Assembly: GCF_021390245.1 (NCBI RefSeq)
Contig: NZ_JAJUXH010000027.1
Span: forward strand, 1-64,000
DNA from: Dyadobacter sp. CY323
GTDB lineage: Bacteria > Bacteroidota > Bacteroidia > Cytophagales > Spirosomataceae
DNA: 64,000 nt
Direction of reading: 5' to 3'
Positions 1 through 8,113 of this stretch are shown in pieces (position 1 is the first letter of the stretch; every line of letters starts with the position of its first letter). The notes beneath the pieces were generated by a model. That model saw only the letters and a program-made list of their open reading frames with translations, was not told the origin of the DNA and made no database searches. The translations under genes were made by a program, and so were the position numbers.

Positions 1-117
1 TCGCTGAAAATCCGATATTGACGGATCTTCAGTTTTGTACTTTTTTTCGAATTTAATTTTAAATCGCCCATGATAGTTTGCTCTCTGAAGGCAACCTATT
101 TCAGGCAATGACAAAAA

Positions 118-145
118 GCCAATCGCTAACAGCCAACAGCTAAAC
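118..145 (+). repeat. Heptad repeat array before fixH
   Basis: Four 7-base units follow one another in perfect phase: GCCAATC, GCTAACA, GCCAACA, GCTAAAC. The array ends 10 bases before the fixH start codon. The same unit family occurs at 58456-58490, again directly before a start codon, and inverted at 58292-58395. The rest of bases 1-155 is AT-rich non-coding DNA in which I see no gene and no convincing promoter. Confidence 0.7.
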
Positions 146-155
146 ACCAAAAACC

Positions 156-608
156 ATGAAACTCAATTGGGGAACCGGAATTACCACATTATACCTCGGC
201 TTTGTAGCCATGATACTCCTGCTCGTTACGATGAGTATTGGTCAGAAAATTGATCTGGTGACGGAGCATTATTATGAGGAAGAACTTGCCTATCAAAGCA
301 AGATCGACAAAAAACACCGCTCCGCTGCGTTGGAGATGCCGCTCGTGTGGCAGGTACAGGATCAGAGTATCACGCTTTTTTATCCGGATAATATGGATGA
401 AAAGGCGCTTTCTGGGCAGGTGAAATTGTACTGTCCGTCCAATGACAAAAACGACCGGACTTTTACCGTTTTATCCAAAAACCATACGCAAGTGATCCCC
501 ACCTCCGGGCTTCCTGCCGGGAATTACCATCTGCAGATCGACTGGAAACACAAGGATCAGACTTACTATAATGAAGATGTAATCGTGATCAGCCACATTA
601 ACCCGTAA
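156..608 (+). CDS. fixH: FixH family protein
   Basis: This 150-residue protein is FixH-like, an accessory protein linked to assembly or copper supply of cbb3-type cytochrome oxidase. It has one N-terminal membrane segment (about residues 8-28) followed by a periplasmic region with the conserved EHYYEEELAYQ stretch, which in this family follows the membrane helix. The C-terminal part looks like a small beta domain. It is followed after 4 bases by a TauE/SafE-like membrane protein, a pairing typical of the end of Bacteroidota cco/fix clusters, so the oxidase genes probably lie just outside the window on the left. The start is the first ATG after the heptad array. The family call rests on the helix plus EHYYEEEL pattern and on context. 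Confidence 0.85.
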   Translation: MKLNWGTGITTLYLGFVAMILLLVTMSIGQKIDLVTEHYYEEELAYQSKIDKKHRSAALEMPLVWQVQDQSITLFYPDNMDEKALSGQVKLYCPSNDKNDRTFTVLSKNHTQVIPTSGLPAGNYHLQIDWKHKDQTYYNEDVIVISHINP

Positions 609-612
609 TACA

Positions 613-1311
613 ATGACCACCGCCCTACCTTATCTTGCCCTCACAATGGGACTGCTCAGCAGTTTCCATTGCATCGGCATGTGCGGCCCGATTGCCTTGG
701 CTTTACCCGTGCAGCGCGGCAGCCGCTGGCATCAATTTGCCGGACTACTTACTTATAATGCAGGCCGGGCGGTTTCATACGCTGGTCTGGGGGCCATAGT
801 CGGCATTTTTGGAAGCAGTATTGCATTGCTGGGTTATCTCAAATACGTCTCGGTTTTGGCAGGCATTCTGATGCTTGGCTTCGTTCTTTGGCCAGCTGCA
901 TTTACTCCCTATTTACACCCACCCAAATTTTTTCAACGAGCTGTTGGCCAGATCAAACGAAACATGTCGGCTTTATTACAAAGCCGCAAAATGCACGGTT
1001 GGTTTTTCCTTGGAATGCTGAATGGATTGCTGCCTTGCGGACTGGTATACCTGGCGCTCACAAGCTCCATTGCTACCGGAAGTATCTCTGGCAGTGCTTT
1101 TTACATGTTTATTTTTGGCGCGGGCACATTACCTGCTATGATGGCGGTCGGTTTTTTCAAAAACTGGATCACGCCCGCCATCCGGACGAAACTCCATCAG
1201 ATTACACCGGTATTCATTGCATGCGCGGGAATATGGCTGCTTTACCGGAGTACATTAGTACAATATCCCAAAACCCCGGCGCAGGAGATTACCATTTGCC
1301 ATGGGAAATGA
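613..1311 (+). CDS. Sulfite exporter TauE/SafE family membrane protein
   Basis: This is a 232-residue polytopic membrane protein with about six hydrophobic segments. The first helix carries SSFHCIGMCGP (H19, C20, C24), and a second related motif, NGLLPCGLVY, occurs near residue 140. This duplicated HCxxMCGP / LPCG arrangement is typical of the TauE/SafE and DsbD-like transporters found beside cbb3 oxidase genes, where they are thought to handle copper or reducing equivalents. The Cys and His residues would suit metal or thiol chemistry in the membrane. It starts 4 bases after fixH and is almost certainly cotranscribed with it. The exact substrate is unknown; the sulfite exporter name is only the family label. 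Confidence 0.8.
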   Translation: MTTALPYLALTMGLLSSFHCIGMCGPIALALPVQRGSRWHQFAGLLTYNAGRAVSYAGLGAIVGIFGSSIALLGYLKYVSVLAGILMLGFVLWPAAFTPYLHPPKFFQRAVGQIKRNMSALLQSRKMHGWFFLGMLNGLLPCGLVYLALTSSIATGSISGSAFYMFIFGAGTLPAMMAVGFFKNWITPAIRTKLHQITPVFIACAGIWLLYRSTLVQYPKTPAQEITICHGK

Positions 1312-1363
1312 GATTTTCTCCGATCTAAACCCGCCGCCGGAGATCCATAAATGTTAGTTTTAT

Positions 1364-1381
1364 ACCTGACAAAAGTCATGT
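1364..1381 (+). promoter_or_regulatory. FNR-type operator before hemN
   Basis: Inverted repeat acCTGAC-aaaa-GTCAtgt: TGAC at 1367-1370 and GTCA at 1375-1378 match perfectly, and the 7-base arms have one mismatch. The centre (1372.5) lies about 42-44 bases before the start point predicted from the -7 element at 1402-1409, the usual place for a class II FNR/CRP activator. The TGA..TCA core resembles FNR-family half sites. Which protein binds is inferred. Confidence 0.5.
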
Positions 1382-1401
1382 TTTTCGCTACGGCATAACC
1401 C

Positions 1402-1409
1402 TAGTTTTG
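1402..1409 (+). promoter_or_regulatory. hemN promoter -7 element TAGTTTTG
   Basis: The sequence TAGTTTTG matches the Bacteroidota -7 consensus TAnnTTTG exactly and lies 31 bases before the hemN ATG. No good TTG -33 element is found at the usual spacing, which fits an activator-dependent promoter served by the palindrome at 1364-1381. Confidence 0.5.
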
Positions 1410-1440
1410 ATTCCTAGTAACATTCAAAACAACGATTACC

Positions 1441-2805
1441 ATGGACAAGGACCTGCTGTTCAAATACAATACCCCCGGACCACGCTATACAAGTTACCCA
1501 ACCGTTCCATATTGGCAAAAAACGCCGCCCACGCAGGAAAAATGGCAGGAATTAGTCATGGATACTTTCACTGCTTCCAATGAAAAAGAAGGCATCAGCC
1601 TGTACATTCACCTCCCTTTTTGCGAAAGTCTTTGCACGTATTGCGGCTGCAACACCCGGATTACCGTTAACCATGCCGTTGAAACACGCTACGTCAAAGC
1701 GGTGCTGAGAGAATGGGACATGTATGTTTCGATGTTTGGCGAAACGAAGCCCGTAATTCGTGAAATACATTTAGGCGGCGGCACGCCTACCTTTTTTAGC
1801 CCGGAAAATCTGGAAAAACTGATTTTGGGTTTGTTAAAAGATTCATTAGTTGATCCAAATGCCCGGTTTGGTTTTGAGGCACATCCCGGGAATACAACTG
1901 AGGAGCATTTACAAACGCTTTTCGACCTGGGTTTCAGACGGATCAGCATTGGTGTGCAGGATTTCAATCCCATTGTGCTGGCGATCATCAATCGTAAACA
2001 AACTTATGAGCAGGTGAAAGACCTGACTTTGAGAGCGCGGGAGATCGGCTATACCTCCGTCAATTTCGATGTGATATATGGTTTGCCTTATCAAAAGGCA
2101 TGCTACATGATGGAAACCATGCACCGGGTCGTGCAGCTGAAACCCGACCGCATTGCTTTTTACAGTTACGCGCACGTCCCCTGGATCAAACCCGGCCAAA
2201 GGAATTTTACTGAACAAGACCTGCCTGATCCGGATAAAAAAATGGCCATCTACGAGACCGGACGAAATGTGCTTGAACTTGCGGGTTACCAGGATATTGG
2301 AATGGACCATTTTGCACTGAAAACAGATGAACTATATAGAGCGCAGCAGGAAATGCGTCTTCACCGGAACTTCATGGGTTATACCGATACGCACACGAAA
2401 CTGCTGATCGGACTGGGTGCTTCGGCGATCAGTGACAGCTGGTCGGGGTATGTGCAGAATGAGAAAAAAGTGGAGGATTACTATGCCCGGATCGAGGCTG
2501 GTGAACTTCCAATCGCCCGCGGACATGAACTGACTCGTGAAGACCTTATCATCCGCCAGCATATTCTGAGGCTTATGACACAGTTTGAAACATCGTGGCC
2601 AAAAGCCGGCGAAGTATGCATGGATCTGTTCAAATCCATTGAGCGGCTTTCTGAAATGGAATTTGATGAATTAATTGAATTTCAACCTTTTAGTATCCGT
2701 GTTACCGAGAAAGGCAGGCCGTTTGTCCGGAATATATGCATGGCATTCGACGCACGTTTGTGGGAAAAACAGCCCGAGGCACAGTTGTTCAGTCAGACGA
2801 TCTGA
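1441..2805 (+). CDS. hemN: Oxygen-independent coproporphyrinogen III oxidase HemN
   Basis: HemN is the radical SAM enzyme that converts coproporphyrinogen III to protoporphyrinogen IX without oxygen, in the cytoplasm. The 454-residue length is that of true HemN. The N-terminus has the family signature KYNTPGPRYTSYPT. The 4Fe-4S/SAM motif is C61-x3-C65-x2-C68, followed by the extra Cys C70 seen in real HemN rather than HemW. The SAM-binding LGGGTPTF lies near residue 112, and the C-terminal HemN domain is present. Heme synthesis under low oxygen fits the neighbouring cbb3 accessory genes. An FNR-like palindrome and a TAnnTTTG element lie just upstream, suggesting induction at low oxygen. Confidence 0.95.
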   Translation: MDKDLLFKYNTPGPRYTSYPTVPYWQKTPPTQEKWQELVMDTFTASNEKEGISLYIHLPFCESLCTYCGCNTRITVNHAVETRYVKAVLREWDMYVSMFGETKPVIREIHLGGGTPTFFSPENLEKLILGLLKDSLVDPNARFGFEAHPGNTTEEHLQTLFDLGFRRISIGVQDFNPIVLAIINRKQTYEQVKDLTLRAREIGYTSVNFDVIYGLPYQKACYMMETMHRVVQLKPDRIAFYSYAHVPWIKPGQRNFTEQDLPDPDKKMAIYETGRNVLELAGYQDIGMDHFALKTDELYRAQQEMRLHRNFMGYTDTHTKLLIGLGASAISDSWSGYVQNEKKVEDYYARIEAGELPIARGHELTREDLIIRQHILRLMTQFETSWPKAGEVCMDLFKSIERLSEMEFDELIEFQPFSIRVTEKGRPFVRNICMAFDARLWEKQPEAQLFSQTI

Positions 2806-2843
2806 CGCGTCTTATTTTGTCCATTTCACCGATGTAATGTACC

Positions 2844-4100
2844 TTGTCTATGTTTGATAGTGATATTTTAATACATACCAAGGTGATGACACGGCATATT
2901 GAAATGCTCGATGCCCTCTTTAAACACGCAACAGAAGGGATTGTTGTCGTCAATAAAGCGGGGACCATCGTGATGCTAAATCCCAAAGCAAAAGAACTTT
3001 TTGGTTACTCAGACGTAGATCTGATCGGCAGAAAAATTGAAACACTGATCCCTCAGCGTTTTACCAAAAACCATGTCCAGTATCGCGACAATTACCTGGA
3101 AGCACCACGCGCGCGCGGCATGGGGCATTTGATGGACCTTTTTGCGAGAAAATACGATGGCAGCGAATTCCCGGTCGAAGTAAGTCTGAGCCCATTCAAA
3201 ACCAGCGACGGCGAGTTTGTCGTGAGTTTTGTAATTGACATTACCGAGCGAAAAAAGCAGGATACCCGAATCCGGGAGGCTAATCTTGAGATACAAAAAC
3301 TGAATGCAGAGCTGGAAGAACGGGTGGAGCAACGTACCCGCGAACTCGCCGAAGCCGTAAAAAAAGTAGAAGAATCGCAGGAAGAAGTGATCCGTGCGCT
3401 CAAAAAAGAGAAAGAGCTCAATAACATGAAAAGCCAGTTCGTAACGATTGCCTCGCATGAATTCCGGACACCGCTGGCTACGATCCTATCCTCCGCCTCG
3501 CTGATCGGCAGGTACGTAACCACGGAAGATGAGGAAAAAAGGCATAAACATGTGCATCGCATTAAATCGGCGGTGAACAACCTTACCGAGATCCTGAATG
3601 ATTTTCTATCCATCGGGAAACTCGAAGAAGGCCGTATCCACAGCGTGCCGGTACAAGTAGACCTGCCTGCTTTTTGTAAAAATCTCATTGACGAAATCCA
3701 GGGACTTTGCAAGGAAGGCCAGAAGATACATTTCGTTTACTCGGGAGCGACAGAAGTGTGGCTGGATAAACAATTGCTTAAAAACATCCTGTTTAACCTG
3801 CTTTCTAACGGCATTAAATATTCAGACAACGGAAAGCAAATCTTTTTGACGATAAATGCGGACCCTGAAACGGTGCATCTGGAAGTGCGTGATCAGGGAA
3901 TCGGGATACCGGCTGCGGATCAGGTGAACGTGTTCGACCGGTTCTTCCGCGCACATAATGCAGGCAACACCCAGGGAACCGGACTAGGTCTGAATATCGT
4001 CAATAACTATGTCGACATTATGGGCGGATCGGTTTCGTTTATAAGCGAGGTGGGCAAGGGTTCTACATTTTTTGTCGAGCTGCCCAATGTATTGCCATAG
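2844..4100 (+). CDS. PAS domain sensor histidine kinase
   Basis: This is a soluble two-component sensor with no membrane segment. Order: PAS domain (about 20-135, ending in DITERKKQ), a long coiled coil (140-195), HisKA with the phosphorylated H205 in SHEFRTP, and a HATPase_c domain with N-box NLLSNGIKYS, DQGIGIP and GTGLGL. The PAS fold and lack of membrane anchor suggest an internal signal such as redox state or oxygen, but no heme or Cys ligand can be assigned. The frame opens with TTG at 2844; ATG at 2850 and ATG at 2886 are also possible. A TATGTTTG element at 2849-2856 would favour the later start. It lies upstream of the REC-CRP regulator, its probable partner. Confidence 0.9.
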   Translation: MSMFDSDILIHTKVMTRHIEMLDALFKHATEGIVVVNKAGTIVMLNPKAKELFGYSDVDLIGRKIETLIPQRFTKNHVQYRDNYLEAPRARGMGHLMDLFARKYDGSEFPVEVSLSPFKTSDGEFVVSFVIDITERKKQDTRIREANLEIQKLNAELEERVEQRTRELAEAVKKVEESQEEVIRALKKEKELNNMKSQFVTIASHEFRTPLATILSSASLIGRYVTTEDEEKRHKHVHRIKSAVNNLTEILNDFLSIGKLEEGRIHSVPVQVDLPAFCKNLIDEIQGLCKEGQKIHFVYSGATEVWLDKQLLKNILFNLLSNGIKYSDNGKQIFLTINADPETVHLEVRDQGIGIPAADQVNVFDRFFRAHNAGNTQGTGLGLNIVNNYVDIMGGSVSFISEVGKGSTFFVELPNVLP

Positions 4101-4203
4101 TGCGGAGTCGTTCGACATCGTTCGGAGTTGTTCGGATTAGTCAAGAATATGAATGAAGGAAATTTGAACCACACCGAACCACTTCCAACAAACTTTACAA
4201 TAA
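4101..4203. other. Spacer with short GTTCGGA repeats
   Basis: Between the kinase and its regulator is a 103-base gap. Bases 4103-4137 contain imperfect direct repeats built on CGGAGT(C/T)GTTCG. No terminator with a T-tract and no clear TAnnTTTG element is seen, so the two genes may still be cotranscribed. Confidence 0.4.
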
Positions 4204-5268
4204 ATGGAACCTAAAAAGATACTCCTGATCGAAGATAACCCTGAAATGAGGGAAAATACGGCCGAAATCCTGGAACTGGCGAACTATAAAGTCATGACCG
4301 CGCAAAATGGCAAAGAAGGCGTGCACCTCACCAGCGAGTTCAATCCTGACCTCATCATTTGCGACATCATGATGCCCGAGCTGGATGGTTACAGTGTGTT
4401 GCATTTGCTGGGCAAGGATGAGCATACCGCCAACATTCCCTTCGTTTTTCTGACCGCCAAAGCAGAAAAAGAAGATTACCGGAAAGGAATGACCATGGGT
4501 GCTGACGATTACCTCACCAAACCGTACGATGACGTAGAGCTTCTGAATATCGTGGAAATGCGGCTCAAAAAGAGTGAAAGGCTGAAACGCCAGTTTGACC
4601 GCTCCGCAAAAGGCCTCGACCAGTTCATTGAGGAAGCAAAATCATTTGACCTGATCGCCAAACTGGCCGAAGACAAGAAGGTGAAAACTTTGAAGAAAAA
4701 GGAAACCATCTATACGGAAGGAAGCTATCCGTCTAATGTATTTTTTTTACAAAAAGGCAAGGTAAAAGCTTACAAATCAAATACAAGCGGAAAAGAATAC
4801 ATTACTGACCTGTATAAGGAAGGAGACTTTTTCGGATATCTCGATCTTCTTCAGGGAGAACCGTATCAGGAAACGGCGATCGCGCTGGAAGGGGCGGAAG
4901 TATCCATGATCCCGAAAGATGATTTTTTCAATTTATTGCAGGGAAACCGCGAAGTGTCTTCTAAATTTATCCGGATGCTTTCCAATGAGATCAAAGACCG
5001 GGAGGAACGTTTGCTGCATTTGGCTTACAATTCTGTGCGAAAAAGGGTTGCTCAGGCTTTGGTAACGCTGGTTCAACGTTATCAGGAAGATAAAGCAAAA
5101 CCATTTTCCATGTCGATCACGCGGGAAGACATCGCTTCTATGGTGGGTACCGCCACCGAAACAGTGATCCGGACACTTTCAGACTTCAAGGACGAAAAAC
5201 TCATCGATATGAAAGGCAGCCTGATCACTGTTTTTGAATATGAGAAACTGGTCAGAATGCGAAACTGA
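4204..5268 (+). CDS. Response regulator with CRP/FNR-type output (REC-cNMP-HTH)
   Basis: A two-component receiver is fused to a full CRP/FNR transcription factor (354 residues). The receiver (1-120) has the acidic pocket E10-D11, the phosphorylation site D54 in ICDIMMPELDGY, T84 and K106 (LTKPYDD). A cNMP-binding-like beta domain follows (about 150-265, with TEGSYPSNVFFLQKGKVKAY), then a CRP-type winged helix whose recognition helix reads GTATETVIRTLSDF. The E and R of ETVIR sit where FNR and CRP contact the G:C pairs of the TGA core. The phosphate is probably supplied by the adjacent kinase. The protein has no N-terminal Cys cluster, so it is not an oxygen-sensing FNR by itself. Its 3' end overlaps the convergent gene by 17 bases. 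Confidence 0.92.
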   Translation: MEPKKILLIEDNPEMRENTAEILELANYKVMTAQNGKEGVHLTSEFNPDLIICDIMMPELDGYSVLHLLGKDEHTANIPFVFLTAKAEKEDYRKGMTMGADDYLTKPYDDVELLNIVEMRLKKSERLKRQFDRSAKGLDQFIEEAKSFDLIAKLAEDKKVKTLKKKETIYTEGSYPSNVFFLQKGKVKAYKSNTSGKEYITDLYKEGDFFGYLDLLQGEPYQETAIALEGAEVSMIPKDDFFNLLQGNREVSSKFIRMLSNEIKDREERLLHLAYNSVRKRVAQALVTLVQRYQEDKAKPFSMSITREDIASMVGTATETVIRTLSDFKDEKLIDMKGSLITVFEYEKLVRMRN

Positions 5269-7024
5269 CCAGGCTGTTTTCAATGGTTTCCAGTTGCATT
5301 ACCAACTCCTTATGACCGTTTCCAGTTTCATGCATTAGTCTGGGAGCCAGTTCTTTATAGTACTGAATGCCGGCCATCAGCTGATCTCTGAACTTTACCA
5401 GGTACTTATCCTTTTTCTCACTCGCATTTTCCTTCATTGCTTTTCGGTAATGTTCCAGGTACAGGTTCAGTTCGTTGATGAACATATTCGGTCTTGCAAC
5501 GCCCGCCAGCAGGTTCACCCTGCCATAAATGTGGTCTACCATCTCGCCAAGCGAATATACTTTCGAGAACCAGGCCAGGTTCGGGCCGGGACAAATGGAA
5601 ACCGCTTGATTTTCATTAGGCCTCAGTAGTTTATGTTTGATCAATGTGGCTGTACTTAATCCTTCGCACAGACACAATTTTTCCGTCACCGCATTCACCT
5701 GCCGCTCGCATTCGTCCGGAGTAAGCTCCATCGACCTGATCTGCTTGATTTTCAGGTTCTGATATTGACGGGAAGCGGTACAAATGGGTTCGGCTGTAAA
5801 TTCCGTATTCGATACCAGGTACTTTTTCTTGCATGGACTACCCGGCCGACCTTTTGCGATCCGTTCAAGCCGCTGCTTTTCAGCGGTACTTCTTCGGAAA
5901 TTATTGAACAAAACCCCCAATGGCGATGAGTTGCTGACATAATAATCGCTGCTGTCGGCTTCTGTCAGATCTTTCAAAGTCTGGTCGTCGACATTTGTCA
6001 CCTCGGGTACAAGCAGGAACGGACTCCCCCACCCGGTCGCGTCCACATGGTAATAATCGATCAGAAATTGATGTTCTTCCGTAGTCCCGATGCCACCTTG
6101 CACCGTAATTGCAAGTGCCGGCATTTTGGAAATGTGAATGGATTTTGCATTCAATGCCGTTTGGTATAACCCAAACAATTCTTCCAGCATTTCCTGCTTT
6201 TTAGTTTTAAATTCCTCCAAAATCGGACCCAGCAGATAGCCATCCGTCGCAAAGGCATGCCCGCCGCAGTTCAGCCCCGACTCGATCCTGAATTCGGAGA
6301 CCCATATTCCCTTTTTCGCCAGGTATTTAGCCTGAATAAATGCGGAACGAAAATCACTCACTTTCAGGATAATCTTCTTTTTCAGCCTCTCATTTTCGTC
6401 CGGGTAAAAATCTTTGAAGTGATCAAGATAATTGTAAAGCCTCGGGTTCATTCCGGCGGAGAGCACCAGCGAGGAATTTAAAGTACTGTTGGCAAATCCG
6501 CGCAAAGCAGCCGAGGCATCGGAAAATTCATCTCCCAGATCTTGACCGTACACATCTTTATTCAACTTATCCACCTTCGACATGATGTTCACGTCGATCG
6601 CGCCTTTTCGCATTCTCCACCGCAGATCTTCCTCCATAAGTACCTTTTCCTCAGGAGATTCTGCCGTCAGCATCCGGAAATATTTCTTTTTCAGTTGTGA
6701 CGTTTCGGGCAAAAGCTGAAAATACCTGGTCAGATCGGAACCTTCGGAGAATGGAAGTTTTTTCAAATGCTCGAAATTTCTGTTTACAATCCGGTCCATC
6801 AGGTCCAGATAGGCCGTGATGCGCCTGCTCCTGAAATCCGGTTCGCGGTTGCTGATCGGGACATAGGTTTCGCCGTATTCCAGCGTATGATGCATTCTCA
6901 TTTTCTCAATCATCTCATCGTCAACAATGGACGCAACGGATGATATGCCAAAATGGGAAACTTTGATAGGGGTATCCACGGAATAGCCCAGACCTAAGAC
7001 AGGGATATGGAAAGTATGAAGCAT
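5252..7024 (-). CDS. Nitronate monooxygenase-like conserved protein (putative FMN TIM barrel)
   Basis: I recognise this only as a large conserved Bacteroidota protein (590 residues from this start). Three stretches resemble nitronate monooxygenase / FMN barrels: the N-terminal VLGLGYSVDTPIKVSHFGISS, a GGH at about residue 255 (in SGLNCGGHAFAT, like the AGGH of that family), and QGGIGT at about 309-314 followed by GWGSPFLL. It is much longer than a normal nitronate monooxygenase (about 320-350), with a helical insertion (about 90-200) and a Cys-rich C-terminal third. The frame is open to 7054, but a TAGCTTTG promoter element at 7052-7059 overlaps that start, so ATG at 7024 is preferred. The 3' end overlaps the REC-CRP gene. 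Function is unknown. Confidence 0.6.
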   Translation of the reverse strand: MLHTFHIPVLGLGYSVDTPIKVSHFGISSVASIVDDEMIEKMRMHHTLEYGETYVPISNREPDFRSRRITAYLDLMDRIVNRNFEHLKKLPFSEGSDLTRYFQLLPETSQLKKKYFRMLTAESPEEKVLMEEDLRWRMRKGAIDVNIMSKVDKLNKDVYGQDLGDEFSDASAALRGFANSTLNSSLVLSAGMNPRLYNYLDHFKDFYPDENERLKKKIILKVSDFRSAFIQAKYLAKKGIWVSEFRIESGLNCGGHAFATDGYLLGPILEEFKTKKQEMLEELFGLYQTALNAKSIHISKMPALAITVQGGIGTTEEHQFLIDYYHVDATGWGSPFLLVPEVTNVDDQTLKDLTEADSSDYYVSNSSPLGVLFNNFRRSTAEKQRLERIAKGRPGSPCKKKYLVSNTEFTAEPICTASRQYQNLKIKQIRSMELTPDECERQVNAVTEKLCLCEGLSTATLIKHKLLRPNENQAVSICPGPNLAWFSKVYSLGEMVDHIYGRVNLLAGVARPNMFINELNLYLEHYRKAMKENASEKKDKYLVKFRDQLMAGIQYYKELAPRLMHETGNGHKELVMQLETIENSLVSFAF

Positions 7025-7051
7025 GCCTGAATTTTTGAATGATAGATAATT

Positions 7052-7059
7052 CAAAGCTA
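7052..7059 (-). promoter_or_regulatory. -7 element TAGCTTTG for the 5252-7024 gene
   Basis: On the - strand the sequence reads TAGCTTTG, an exact TAnnTTTG match, 28 bases before the ATG at 7024. It overlaps the longer start at 7054, which argues for the shorter protein. The -33 region is only T-rich. Confidence 0.4.
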
Positions 7060-7095
7060 ACGGCCGGAAGAAGAGAAAAAATTGACCTTGGTTAA

Positions 7096-7120
7096 GTCAT
7101 AATATGACAAATATCATATT
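7096..7120. promoter_or_regulatory. Two overlapping perfect palindromes in a divergent promoter region
   Basis: GTCATA-A-TATGAC (7096-7108) is a perfect 6-1-6 inverted repeat, and AATATGA-CAAATA-TCATATT (7101-7120) is a perfect 7-6-7 inverted repeat. They share the TATGA arm. A third, imperfect palindrome, TTGACC-TT-GGTTAA, lies at 7082-7095. This is the only spacer between two divergent genes (starts at 7024 and 7205), so an operator for one or more dimeric regulators is likely. The regulator is unknown. Confidence 0.55.
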
Positions 7121-7204
7121 GATCGGGTTTTGATAAATATACCGAAAAACAACTGCTCAAACGGCATGGATTTTTTGTTATATCAATAAGCAAATCAGAA
7201 CAAT

Positions 7205-8008
7205 ATGAAAATAAAAGGAAGGAGCGTGATTACATATAGTGTTTACGCTCCCACGAACGTGATCACCATGCTGCGTCCACGGCGTCAGGAAGGGCAGGCG
7301 ATCATTCAGGAAGGTTTCCAGATCGAGCCGTCGGTCCCCTTTTCTGAATATACCGACATTTACGGCAATCCATGCCAGCGGGCCGTTTTACCCCCCGGCA
7401 CCGTGACCATTACCACCGAAGTGCAGGTGCAGGTGAATGCCACCAAGCCGATCCCGAATCCGGCTCCCGAGTTTGTCCTGATCGGGGACCTGCCCGATGA
7501 AGTCATGCATTATGTATTGCCCAGCCGCTATTGCCAGTCGGACCTGCCGGAGATCGGCAAACTGGCGATGGAGATTGCAGGCAATTTCAAGCCCGGCTAC
7601 GATCAGGTGGAAGAAATCCGGAAATGGATCCATCAAAATGTGAAGTACCAGTACGGCACTACGGATTCCTTTACAACGGCCCTGGACATTGCCAGAAACC
7701 GCATTGGAGTATGCCGCGATTTTACGCATCTCGCGATTGCACTTTGTCGCAACCTGAGCATTCCTACCCGCATGACGGTGGGATATCTGGATAAACTTCA
7801 GGAAATGGACCTTCATGCCTGGTTTGAGGTATACATTGGCGGAGAATGGTACACGTTTGATGCCGTCCAAGAACAAACCGAAGGATACCGGATCGAAATT
7901 GCGCATGGACGCGATGCCGCCGACGTGGCCATGGTCACACAATTCGGAAATGCGACTCTCGACTCGCTGCATGTAGAAGTACAGCTGCTTGAGCAGGAGC
8001 AGGCATAA
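7205..8008 (+). CDS. Transglutaminase-like domain protein
   Basis: This 267-residue cytoplasmic protein has a C-terminal transglutaminase-like (papain fold) domain. The catalytic triad is visible as C170 in IGVCRDFTHLAIALCR, H204 in DLHAWFEVY and D219 in WYTFDA. The N-terminal 100 residues form a beta-rich domain like the one that precedes the core in bacterial transglutaminase-like proteins. No signal peptide is present. Such proteins may be peptidases or amide hydrolases; the substrate is not known. The gene is monocistronic: it is preceded by the palindrome-rich divergent region and followed by a strong terminator at 8030-8067. Confidence 0.85.
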   Translation: MKIKGRSVITYSVYAPTNVITMLRPRRQEGQAIIQEGFQIEPSVPFSEYTDIYGNPCQRAVLPPGTVTITTEVQVQVNATKPIPNPAPEFVLIGDLPDEVMHYVLPSRYCQSDLPEIGKLAMEIAGNFKPGYDQVEEIRKWIHQNVKYQYGTTDSFTTALDIARNRIGVCRDFTHLAIALCRNLSIPTRMTVGYLDKLQEMDLHAWFEVYIGGEWYTFDAVQEQTEGYRIEIAHGRDAADVAMVTQFGNATLDSLHVEVQLLEQEQA

Positions 8009-8029
8009 CCATCGTATCCATATTAATAA

Positions 8030-8067
8030 CGAACATGTCCGTCCGTGTGGCGGACATGTTCGTTTAA
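8030..8067 (+). terminator. Rho-independent terminator after the transglutaminase gene
   Basis: The 12-base stem CGAACATGTCCG (8030-8041) / CGGACATGTTCG (8051-8062) is perfect, with a 9-base loop and a short T run (TTT at 8063). The next open reading frame formally starts with a GTG inside this loop (8045), which is therefore an unlikely start. Confidence 0.75.
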
Positions 8068-8078
8068 CGGCAATTCGT

Positions 8079-8086
8079 TACTTTTG
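8079..8086 (+). promoter_or_regulatory. -7 element TACTTTTG before the RluA-N-like gene
   Basis: TACTTTTG is an exact TAnnTTTG match directly downstream of the terminator. A transcript from here would begin near 8092, inside the formal reading frame, so translation must start later, for example at TTG 8114. No clear -33 element is seen. Confidence 0.4.
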
Positions 8087-8113
8087 CAGCTTGTAACCGA
8101 TCACTCCCACGTT

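Noticed and set aside
8045-8113. GTG 8045 as start codon of the RluA-N-like protein
   Set aside because: The codon lies in the loop of a perfect 12-base terminator stem and upstream of the TACTTTTG promoter element, so a transcript made from that promoter would not contain it.
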